Assembly (NCBI GenBank): GCA_026392265.1
Contig: JAPLCL010000129.1
Span: 1-12,198 of the forward strand
DNA: 12,198 nucleotides
Origin: Actinomycetota bacterium
GTDB taxonomy: Bacteria; Actinomycetota; Thermoleophilia; UBA2241
Direction: 5' to 3'
Part shown: one piece after another, positions 6,702 to 12,198 of the stretch
How the letters are laid out: each line of letters opens with the position of its first letter
Position numbering within the stretch: position 1 is the first letter of the stretch
The notes under the pieces: generated by a model
Database searches by the model: none
What the model saw: only the letters and a program-made list of their open reading frames with translations
Told to the model about the DNA's origin: nothing
Position numbers and translations under genes: made by a program

Positions 6702-7784
6702 ATGTATTTGAGCGTACAGTATGCGGCGCGCCGCCTCGGCGTATCGCCGCACACCATCCGCCGCTGGACGACCTCCGGCTTCCTGCCCTGCACGCGCACC
6801 GCGGGTGGGCACCGGCGCATCAAGCAGGAGGACATCGACGAGCTCACCCATCTCATCGGCGGGAGCAACCATCTGGCCGCCCGCCTCGCCCGCGAGCGTG
6901 AGCTCGAGACGCTGGTCGAGACGGCCATCGTCGTCTCCAGTCAGCTGGAAGTCCCCGAGCTCCTCCGCGAGATCGCCAAACAGATGACCACGCTGCTCGA
7001 CGCCCACATGTGCGTGATCTCCGAGTACGATCCGGCAACCCGCACCGTCTCGGTGCAGGCCGAATACGACGATCTCGGCAACCGCACAGTCGACACCATG
7101 ACCTACACGCTCAGCCAGTTCCCCATGGCCCGCAGGGCGATCGAGGACCACGAGAGCATCACGGTCAACGCCGGCGATCTCCACGCCGACCCGGCGGAGG
7201 TCGCGATCATGCGCCGCGACGGCGACAAGTGCCTGCTGATCGTGCCCATGATCCACCAGGGCCAGGCCATCGGCCTCCTCGAGGTGCTCGACCACCAACG
7301 GGAGCGGCGCTTCAGCCGCCAGGAGATGCGCCTCGCCAACGCCCTCGCCGGGCAGGCCGCCGTCGCCCTGCACAACGCCAAGATGTTCGCGCATCTCAAG
7401 CGCAGCGACAACGACGTGCTTGCCCTGCGGCACGCGGTCCAGAGGATCGCCGACGGGCACGCCGCCCTGCTGAGCCAGGCCTCTCCGCACGGCGTCCTCC
7501 AGGCGGCGGCCGACCTGGCGACGCAAGCGCTCGACGCCATGTCCTGCGTCGCCAGCTGCGGCGGGTCCACCGCAGGCGCCACGAACGCACCCAGCGGCGC
7601 CGGGGGTGGCGGCACCACGCAGACCGACACGGCGCACGTGATCGTCTCCACGGCGCCCTGCGGAACGAGCCAGCTCGCGCTCACTCTCACGCTGAGCCGC
7701 GCCGCCGGCGAGGGCCAGGCCGAGCTCCTCGGTCTCGTCGCCGCTATGGCCGCCGGCGCGATCGCAGGTCTGCCCGTGGCCTGA
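6702..7784 (+). CDS. BldC/MerR-type HTH regulator with GAF sensor domain (paralogue 2)
   Basis: A 360-residue paralogue of the preceding gene, aligning without a gap over the first 290 residues. The DNA-binding domain is nearly the same (37 of the first 45 residues identical); the main change in the recognition helix is H17 for V17. The GAF domain spans about residues 85-228 (VPMIHQGQAIGLLEVLDH, then the closing helix NALAGQAAVALHNAKMF). The C-terminal part again looks like a reduced GAF fold, with SCVASCGG, a Gly/Ala-rich insert, HVIVST, LALTLTLS and a final helix. A TTG at 6696 could give two more residues, but the ATG at 6702 fits the promoter spacing. Conserved DNA-binding but diverged sensor residues suggest the pair reads different signals at shared sites. 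The gene ends 41 bases before dinG. Confidence 0.87.
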   Translation: MYLSVQYAARRLGVSPHTIRRWTTSGFLPCTRTAGGHRRIKQEDIDELTHLIGGSNHLAARLARERELETLVETAIVVSSQLEVPELLREIAKQMTTLLDAHMCVISEYDPATRTVSVQAEYDDLGNRTVDTMTYTLSQFPMARRAIEDHESITVNAGDLHADPAEVAIMRRDGDKCLLIVPMIHQGQAIGLLEVLDHQRERRFSRQEMRLANALAGQAAVALHNAKMFAHLKRSDNDVLALRHAVQRIADGHAALLSQASPHGVLQAAADLATQALDAMSCVASCGGSTAGATNAPSGAGGGGTTQTDTAHVIVSTAPCGTSQLALTLTLSRAAGEGQAELLGLVAAMAAGAIAGLPVA

Positions 7785-7793
7785 GGCCTCAGG
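7780..7793. promoter_or_regulatory. 14-bp perfect palindrome overlapping the stop codon and dinG -35 region
   Basis: CCTGAGG joined to CCTCAGG is fully self-complementary. It covers the TGA stop of the second GAF regulator and reaches the place where a -35 box of the dinG promoter would be. It could bind a dimeric regulator; no known operator consensus was recognised. Confidence 0.35.
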
Positions 7794-7810
7794 GCCGGCC
7801 CCAGTCTCTC

Positions 7811-7819
7811 TGCTATCCT
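7811..7819 (+). promoter_or_regulatory. Extended -10 promoter of dinG (leaderless)
   Basis: TGC-TATCCT is an extended -10 element. Six bases separate it from the ATG at 7826, so transcription should begin at the start codon. The hexamer 17 bases upstream (AGGGCC) is not a -35, in keeping with reliance on the TGN extension. Confidence 0.6.
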
Positions 7820-7825
7820 GTGGCC

Positions 7826-10726
7826 ATGCCTGTGGCCGCTCCTCCCCAGCTTGTCGTGCTCGACACCGAGACCACCGGTCTGGACCCGGAGCGCGAGCGC
7901 ATCTTCGAGATCGGCGCCGTGCGCCTCGGCGCGGATCTCGAGGTTCGCGAGCGTTTCGTCACGCTCGTCGATCCCGGCCTGCCGATCCCGCTCTTCATCA
8001 CGCGGCTGGTCGGTATCGCCGACGCGGACGTGCGCGGCGCCCCCGCGTTTGCGGAGGCGTTCTCGGACCTGCGAGAGTTCGCCGGCGACGCGCTACTCGT
8101 CGGCCACAACGTCGGCTTCGACCGCGATCATCTGGCGGCCGGCGCCCGCAGGGCGGGCCTGCCGCCGCTCGCCAGCACGTGGTTCGACACGCTCGAAGCA
8201 GCCCTTCTGCTGTACCCGGAGCTCGACCGGCACGCGCTGGCCATCCTCGCCGCCGGGTTCGGCATCGAGCGCCGGGCGCACCGCGCGCTTCCCGATGCCG
8301 AGACGGCGGCCGACGTGCTCAAACGTCTCTGCGCGCGGGCCGCCGGGCTCGGGGCAGAGGAACGCGGTTTGCTGACGGCCATCCGCTGGGCGCCGCTCGA
8401 GCTGCTCGACCGCTTCAAGGCGGCGCCCGACAACACGCCCCCGCCCCTCGTCGCCGACGTGCCGCGCGGGGCCGGGGGGACGCTCACCATGCTGCCCGTC
8501 GACGCCGACGGCTGGCGTGCCGAGCTGGGGGTCGGCGCGAACGGCGAGGAGGAGCAGACGTCGGCGGCCGCTGAGCCGGGCCTCGCCGCGCGCCTCCCCG
8601 GCTTTCGCCGGCGCCCGGGCCAGGCGCAGCTCGCCGCCGCCGCGGCCGAGGTCTTCGCCGCCGGCGGCGTAGGCCTCTTCGAGGCCGGCACCGGCATGGG
8701 CAAGAGTCTCGCCTACCTGCTGCCGGCGGCCTTCGCCAGCGCCGCCGCCGGCCGCCGCGTCGTGGTGAGCACCAAGACCAAGGCTTTGCAGCGCCAGCTT
8801 GCCGTACACGAGCTGCCCATCGTCGCGAAGGCTCTGCCGCCCGGCTGGCGCTGGGCGCTGCTCATGGGCCGTGAGAACTACATCTGCCGGCGGCGGCTCG
8901 ACGAAGCCGTGGCCACCGAGAGCGAGACGCTGCCGGATCGCGAGCGCGCCCTGGCACTCGCCTACCTCATCGGCCGGACGCGCCGCGGCGAGGTCGACAT
9001 GTCGGCGATGCCGTACCGCGCCTCCCGCGAGCTGGCGGCCCTGGCCGAGCTGGCCCGCGAACTGCGTTCCTCACGGGCTACGTGTCTGGGCCGCCACTGC
9101 CCTTCCCGGCGCGGCTGTCACTGGCGGCTCGCGCACAGCCGCGCCGAGACGGCGCACCTCGTGTGCGTCAACCACGCCCTGCTGCTCACGGGCCCGGAGA
9201 CCCTCCCGCCGTTCGAAGACGTCGTGATCGACGAGGCGCATCTGCTCTACCACGAGGCCAGCGAGGCGTTCAGCGAGGAGATCGACGCGCTCGCCATCGA
9301 CGTGCTTCTCGCCGATCTGCACGGGCGGCGGCGGCAGCGGGCGCTGCCGCTGAGGCTGCGTGCGGCGGCCGGGCGCGCCGAACCCGGCGAGGCGCGCGCC
9401 CTGGTGGCCGCGGCCGATTCGTGCGAGCGCGCCGCGGAGTTGCTGCCCGACCTGGTGGCGGTGGTCGGCGAGACGCTCGCCCGGCTCGGCGTCGCCGCCC
9501 GAGACGACGACGCCGAGCCGGGCGGGCGCGACGGCGGCCGGCGCGACGCGGGAGGCGCGGAGTACAAGCTGTCGGTATGGATCACGCCGGGCCTTCGCGA
9601 GCACCCCGCCTGGGATCCGTTCGCCGTTGCCACCGGCCTCCTGGCGGAGGGTCTCGCGGCGCTGGCCGCGGGTGTGGCGCCGGCCGCCGAGGCGCTCCCC
9701 GAGGAGCACCGCGACCACGCCGCCGTGGTGGCACTCGCCGACGACGCGGCGAACTACGCCGCACTACTCGGCGAGCTGCCCGAGAGCGGCGGCGCGGAAG
9801 CCGTCGTCTGGGGCGAGATAGAGGCCGCAGGGCGCGCCGGCAGCGCCTGGGGCGCCCGCGCCTCGCGCTCCGCGCGCTGGACGCTCACGCGCACGCCCCT
9901 TACGCCGGCGCGCCAGGTGCGCGAAGCGCTGTGGGACCGCCTGCGCAGCGCCGTGCTCACCAGCGCCACGCTCACCGTGGCCGGCTCGTTCGCGTACTTC
10001 CGCGACATGACCGGCCTGGATGCGGACGTCGACGTGGTCGAGCGCATCTTCCCCTCGCCCTTCGACTTCAGCCGCCAAGCGGTGCTCGTGCTCGAGCACG
10101 ACCCCGGCGGCGCGTGGCAGCCGGACACCTTGGCCCAGCGCCAGGGCGAACGGCTCAAGCGGCTGGCCGCAGTGACCGGCGGCCGCACCCTGGCGCTGTT
10201 CACCAACAAGCACGACATGCACCTGGTAGCCGCCGAGGTCGGTCCGCACGTCGAGGACGACGGCGTCCTCGTGCTGGCCCAGGGTCTGCACGGCAGCGCG
10301 ACCGCCCTGGCCGACGAGTTCCGTACCGATCCCCAGACGATCCTCATGGGCGTCGACACGCTATGGACGGGCCAGGACTTCCCCGGCGACACGCTCACCT
10401 GCCTCGTGATCGCGAAACTGCCCTTCCCGCGTCAGGATCCGCTGTTCCACGCCCGCCGCCGCGCCTGCGACGAGACCGGCGAGCGCTGGTTCGACAAGTT
10501 CTACCTGCCAGAGGCCGTCCTCAAGTTTCGCCAGGGCTTCGGCCGCCTGATCCGCACCGAGACCGACACCGGCGTCGTGGTCGTGCTCGACCATCGGCTC
10601 ACGCAGAAGAGCTACCGCCGTGACTTCATCGACAGTCTGCCGAAGCTCGCAGTGATAGAAGCCGCACCGGAGGACATCCCAGCCGTCGTGGAGCACTATC
10701 TGCGACGGCTCGCCGGCGACGCCTGA
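7826..10726 (+). CDS. dinG: DinG-family ATP-dependent helicase with N-terminal DEDDh 3'-5' exonuclease
   Basis: A 966-residue DNA repair/replication protein. Residues 1-170 form a DnaQ-like exonuclease with the full DEDDh set: D13 and E15 (LDTETTG), D99 (GHNVGFD), H152 and D157 (HRALPD). The rest is an XPD/DinG superfamily 2 helicase: Walker A GTGMGKS (K293), DEAH box 469-472, motif III LTSATL, motif V GVDTLWTGQDFPGD and motif VI QGFGRLIR (903-910). Four cysteines (C354, C420, C425, C431) sit where XPD/DinG enzymes bind a 4Fe-4S cluster. The architecture matches Bacillus-type DinG proteins (about 900-930 aa), which as far as I recall lack these cysteines. The frame stays open far upstream, but that part overlaps the previous gene in another frame, and the ATG at 7826 fits the promoter. 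No SOS box was recognised. Confidence 0.93.
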   Translation: MPVAAPPQLVVLDTETTGLDPERERIFEIGAVRLGADLEVRERFVTLVDPGLPIPLFITRLVGIADADVRGAPAFAEAFSDLREFAGDALLVGHNVGFDRDHLAAGARRAGLPPLASTWFDTLEAALLLYPELDRHALAILAAGFGIERRAHRALPDAETAADVLKRLCARAAGLGAEERGLLTAIRWAPLELLDRFKAAPDNTPPPLVADVPRGAGGTLTMLPVDADGWRAELGVGANGEEEQTSAAAEPGLAARLPGFRRRPGQAQLAAAAAEVFAAGGVGLFEAGTGMGKSLAYLLPAAFASAAAGRRVVVSTKTKALQRQLAVHELPIVAKALPPGWRWALLMGRENYICRRRLDEAVATESETLPDRERALALAYLIGRTRRGEVDMSAMPYRASRELAALAELARELRSSRATCLGRHCPSRRGCHWRLAHSRAETAHLVCVNHALLLTGPETLPPFEDVVIDEAHLLYHEASEAFSEEIDALAIDVLLADLHGRRRQRALPLRLRAAAGRAEPGEARALVAAADSCERAAELLPDLVAVVGETLARLGVAARDDDAEPGGRDGGRRDAGGAEYKLSVWITPGLREHPAWDPFAVATGLLAEGLAALAAGVAPAAEALPEEHRDHAAVVALADDAANYAALLGELPESGGAEAVVWGEIEAAGRAGSAWGARASRSARWTLTRTPLTPARQVREALWDRLRSAVLTSATLTVAGSFAYFRDMTGLDADVDVVERIFPSPFDFSRQAVLVLEHDPGGAWQPDTLAQRQGERLKRLAAVTGGRTLALFTNKHDMHLVAAEVGPHVEDDGVLVLAQGLHGSATALADEFRTDPQTILMGVDTLWTGQDFPGDTLTCLVIAKLPFPRQDPLFHARRRACDETGERWFDKFYLPEAVLKFRQGFGRLIRTETDTGVVVVLDHRLTQKSYRRDFIDSLPKLAVIEAAPEDIPAVVEHYLRRLAGDA

Positions 10727-10730
10727 GCGC

Positions 10731-10767
10731 CGGGGCGGGGGCGGCTCTTCCGACCGCCCCCGCCCCG
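10731..10767 (+). terminator. Strong hairpin after dinG
   Basis: A perfect 14-bp G+C stem (10731-10744 with 10754-10767) encloses the nine-base loop CTCTTCCGA, starting five bases after the dinG stop codon. The downstream bases (ATATG) are not a T-tract, but the stem is stable enough for a high-GC terminator. Confidence 0.72.
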
Positions 10768-10794
10768 ATATGCCCCCGCGATGTCAACCCCACA

Positions 10795-10808
10795 TCAAGA
10801 TTTCTTGA
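10795..10808. promoter_or_regulatory. ArsR-type operator overlapping the arsR -35
   Basis: TCAAGA-TT-TCTTGA is a perfect 6-2-6 inverted repeat, in an AT-rich island unlike the surrounding DNA. ArsR/SmtB repressors commonly bind ATCAA...TTGA-type inverted repeats. Its right arm overlaps the -35 hexamer (10805-10810), so bound repressor would block RNA polymerase. Confidence 0.68.
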
Positions 10809-10833
10809 AATGAGTCCGGGGGACGCGTATCCT
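10805..10833 (+). promoter_or_regulatory. arsR promoter
   Basis: TTGAAA (10805-10810), a 17-base spacer and TATCCT (10828-10833). Transcription would start near 10840, giving a leader of about 29 bases before the GTG at 10869. Confidence 0.7.
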
Positions 10834-10868
10834 CGGGAGTGACAATCGTCCCTCTGAGGAGCAGGCCC

Positions 10869-11309
10869 GTGACCGAACACACGCGCGACCACACGCCGGC
10901 CCCGGGGCGGCAGCCGCAGGCCGCGTGCTGCCCCCTGCCCGCCGGCGTCTCGCCGCTCCCGGCCGCGGATGGGCTCGGCGCGGACGAGGCCGTGCGCCTG
11001 GCGGCCGCGGCCAGAGCGCTCTCCGACCCGATCCGTCTGCGCATGCTGGCGCAGATGACGGCCGCCCTGTGCTGTCGCGGGCCGGCGGCGGCCGGTGGCT
11101 CCGCCGGCGCCGAGCCGGCGGGTGTCTGCGTCTGCGAGCTGCAGGGTCTCTACGGCCTGGCGCAGTCCAAGGTCTCGTACCACCTCAAGGTGCTGCGCGA
11201 GGCCGGCCTGGTCCACGAGACCAGACGCGGCAAGTGGAGCTTCTACGCCGTCGACGAGGCCGCCGCCCGCGCCGCCCTCACGGAACTGGGCGGCCTGCTC
11301 GGCCTGTAG
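10869..11309 (+). CDS. arsR: ArsR/SmtB-family thiol metalloregulator
   Basis: A 146-residue winged-helix repressor expected to leave DNA on binding As(III) or another thiophilic metal. The core reads ARALSDPIRLRML, then C87-V-C89-E-L in the metal-sensing helix (compare ELCVCDL of E. coli ArsR), then the recognition helix SKVSYHLKVLREAGLV and the wing RRGKWSFYAV. A second cysteine pair, C20-C21, lies in the N-terminal arm, and C68-C69 opens a Gly/Ala-rich insert of about 17 residues between helices. The GTG at 10869 is chosen because GAGGAG at 10856-10861 lies seven bases before it; an in-frame GTG at 10839 would be almost leaderless and add ten residues. An operator overlaps its promoter, so autorepression is likely. 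No arsenic resistance gene is adjacent; the next gene is convergent, 15 bases away. Confidence 0.87.
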   Translation: MTEHTRDHTPAPGRQPQAACCPLPAGVSPLPAADGLGADEAVRLAAAARALSDPIRLRMLAQMTAALCCRGPAAAGGSAGAEPAGVCVCELQGLYGLAQSKVSYHLKVLREAGLVHETRRGKWSFYAVDEAAARAALTELGGLLGL

Positions 11310-11324
11310 CCGGGGCTCGCCCGC

Positions 11325-11717
11325 CTACTTGAGCAGCCGGCCGCTGCCCTTGGCGGCCTGCGCGTCGACCCGCTTGAGGACGCGCGCCTTGCTGCTCTTG
11401 CCGCAGTGCGGGCAGGTGAGCGTCTTGTAGCTGTAGTAGGTACCGTCCGGGTTCTTGCCCACCGACGACGTGGTGAAGAAGTTGACCGTCGTGGGCACCT
11501 GGAAGGCGCGGCCGCAGTTGCCGCAGCGGTAGCCGGACTTGCGCGACACGAGGCTCACGTACATCCAGAGCCCCGCGAGAATGAGCAGGAACGTGGGCAG
11601 GAACCCGCGCCACGGGTAGATGACGAGGATGGCGAAAAGGACGACCGCCACGAAGATCGAGAGCTTCCAGGTGGTCGACCACCAGTCGTACTTGGTCCGT
11701 TCGATGAAGCGCGCCAA
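11325..11717 (-). CDS. Small membrane protein with two TM helices and a zinc ribbon
   Basis: A 130-residue protein of unknown function. Two hydrophobic helices (about residues 19-34 and 39-57) form a membrane hairpin with a short W-R-G turn. The C-terminal half carries two knuckles, C65-G-N-C68-G and C102-P-H-C105-G, separated by 33 residues, which together should bind one zinc ion. The tail is basic. The helix-hairpin arrangement would put the ribbon and both termini on the same side, probably the cytoplasm. The TTG start is the only workable one: AAAGG lies seven bases upstream and an in-frame TGA lies seven codons upstream. The gene sits 81 bases downstream of a 39-aa membrane peptide, with a terminator between them. 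I do not recognise a named family. Confidence 0.78.
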   Translation of the reverse strand: MARFIERTKYDWWSTTWKLSIFVAVVLFAILVIYPWRGFLPTFLLILAGLWMYVSLVSRKSGYRCGNCGRAFQVPTTVNFFTTSSVGKNPDGTYYSYKTLTCPHCGKSSKARVLKRVDAQAAKGSGRLLK

Positions 11718-11745
11718 ACCAGTGCCTTTCTTTCGTCACTCCCGG

Positions 11746-11788
11746 AGAAAGAAACGCCGCGCCGGCGGCGTCGGCCGACGGCGCGGCG
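11746..11788 (-). terminator. Intrinsic terminator after the 39-aa gene (leftward)
   Basis: Read on the minus strand, a 10-bp G+C stem (11779-11788 with 11755-11764) is followed by TTTCTTTCT, the only hairpin in this window with a proper T-rich tract. It lies between the 39-aa gene and the zinc-ribbon gene, so it ends the first transcript or attenuates read-through into the second. Confidence 0.72.
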
Positions 11789-11798
11789 AACGCTGCGC

Positions 11799-11918
11799 TT
11801 ACCCGCCGACGGGCCCGGCGATGTAGCTGACCAGGGTGAAGATGCCGAACAGAGCCGCCAGGACGACGGCCACGAAGGTCAGTGTGGCGAAGAAGCCTCC
11901 GAAGAACTGCCTGGCCAT
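11799..11918 (-). CDS. 39-aa single-TM peptide
   Basis: A short gene below usual size cut-offs, ATG to TAA, encoding a 39-residue protein that starts MARQFFGGFF. One hydrophobic segment spans about residues 9-33 (TLTFVAVVLAALFGIFTLV), and the tail is short and Gly/Pro-rich (AGPVGG). GGGAG lies six bases before the ATG, an ideal ribosome-binding site, and a T-tailed terminator follows the stop codon by about ten bases. These flanking signals, and the hydrophobic coding, argue for a real gene. Size and topology would suit a small membrane regulator or stress peptide; there is no direct evidence of function. It is divergent from the AIM24-like gene. Confidence 0.68.
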   Translation of the reverse strand: MARQFFGGFFATLTFVAVVLAALFGIFTLVSYIAGPVGG

Positions 11919-11947
11919 GATGCGCTCCCGCTCGAAGTGACTCGGCC

Positions 11948-11961
11948 GGCGCCCGGGCGCC
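11948..11961. repeat. 14-bp palindrome in the divergent region
   Basis: GGCGCCCGGGCGCC is a perfect palindrome, 29 bases upstream of the 39-aa gene start. Its all-G/C content raises the odds of chance occurrence, but a regulatory role is possible. Confidence 0.3.
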
Positions 11962-11973
11962 ACGCCAGAGTAT

Positions 11974-12016
11974 GCCACTCCGCCCGCCGCGGAGAAACCG
12001 CGACGGGCGGAGTGGC
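11974..12016. repeat. Long inverted repeat between divergent genes
   Basis: Bases 11974-11992 pair with 11998-12016 around the loop AGAAA, giving 18 paired positions and one C/A mismatch. It lies 55 bases from the 39-aa gene and 76 bases from the AIM24-like gene, both of which read away from it, so it cannot terminate either unless a promoter lies beyond it. No T-tract is present. It may be a shared operator or a leader structure. Confidence 0.6.
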
Positions 12017-12092
12017 CCGACTCAAGTCAACGGACTCAGCCGCCGACCACTGGGTACAACGAACCACACCGCACCTACGAGGAGGAAGCCAC

Positions 12093-12198
12093 ATGGAAGT
12101 CGAGTTCCAGAACGGTCCGGCCTTCACCGTCGCCGTCGCCCGCCTGGCCGGCGGGGAGAAGCTGCGCGCCGAGAGCGGCGCCATGATCAGCATGACCA
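12093..12198 (+). CDS. AIM24/TIGR00266-family protein, 3' end outside window
   Basis: The first 35 codons of a gene cut by the window end. The start, MEVEFQNGPAFTV, and the segment LRAESGAMISM match the N-terminus of TIGR00266/AIM24-family proteins, which begin with a beta strand pattern like ME...GPSF and a conserved RAESGAM. Members fold as beta-sandwich proteins; the mitochondrial homologue (Aim24) helps maintain inner-membrane organisation, while the bacterial role is poorly defined. GAGGAGG at 12079-12085 lies seven bases before the ATG. A weak -10-like TACAAC (12055-12060) is present without a convincing -35. It is divergent from a small membrane peptide, which fits a membrane-related setting. 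Confidence 0.8.
   Translation, partial: MEVEFQNGPAFTVAVARLAGGEKLRAESGAMISMT

Noticed and set aside
7010..7825. N-terminal extension of the dinG reading frame by 272 codons
   Set aside because: This part overlaps the second GAF regulator in another frame and is Arg/Pro-rich without any domain. The exonuclease domain begins a few residues after the ATG at 7826, which also fits the promoter.
9082..10623. A 513-codon frame inside dinG
   Set aside because: Its Arg/Gly-rich translation has no family motif and lies wholly within the conserved helicase domains read in the dinG frame.
11310..11324. A terminator between the convergent arsR and zinc-ribbon genes
   Set aside because: Only 15 bases separate the stop codons, and at most a four-pair stem can form, so no terminator can be supported there.

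Overview
This is a 12.2 kb stretch of a high-GC chromosome. The strong third-position G/C bias, GTG/TTG starts, BldC-like regulators, a DnaQ-DinG fusion, an AIM24-like protein and apparent leaderless promoters point to a deep-branching actinobacterial lineage (Thermoleophilia-like or similar). That assignment is inferred from gene content and base usage, not from a marker gene. No tRNA, rRNA, CRISPR array, insertion sequence or phage gene was seen. No gap between genes exceeds about 200 bases.

Layout: (1) bases 1-2103, 3' part of an RND efflux permease; (2) 2202-2666, a bacterioferritin-like diiron protein with a lysine-rich tail; (3) a GC-rich bidirectional terminator, then on the minus strand an MFS transporter (3986-2721) preceded by a saccharopine-dehydrogenase-family oxidoreductase (5225-4038); (4) two tandem paralogues on the plus strand, each a BldC/MerR-type helix-turn-helix joined to a GAF domain (5424-6518 and 6702-7784); (5) a 966-aa DinG-family helicase with an N-terminal DEDDh exonuclease (7826-10726), closed by a strong hairpin; (6) an ArsR-family metalloregulator (10869-11309) whose operator overlaps its own promoter; (7) on the minus strand, a two-TM zinc-ribbon membrane protein (11717-11325) and a 39-aa single-TM peptide (11918-11799) with its own terminator; (8) divergent from these, the start of an AIM24/TIGR00266-family protein, cut by the window end.

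The most striking theme is transcriptional. Both GAF regulators have the same promoter architecture: a TTGAC-type -35, exactly 17 bases, a TA-type -10, then six bases to the ATG. The predicted transcription start is therefore the A of the start codon, and there is no Shine-Dalgarno sequence. dinG follows the same rule with an extended -10 and no -35. The two regulators have almost the same DNA-binding domain and carry the same GAACTT box just upstream of the -35, which suggests auto- or cross-regulation. The effector of the GAF domains and the wider regulon cannot be read from this window.
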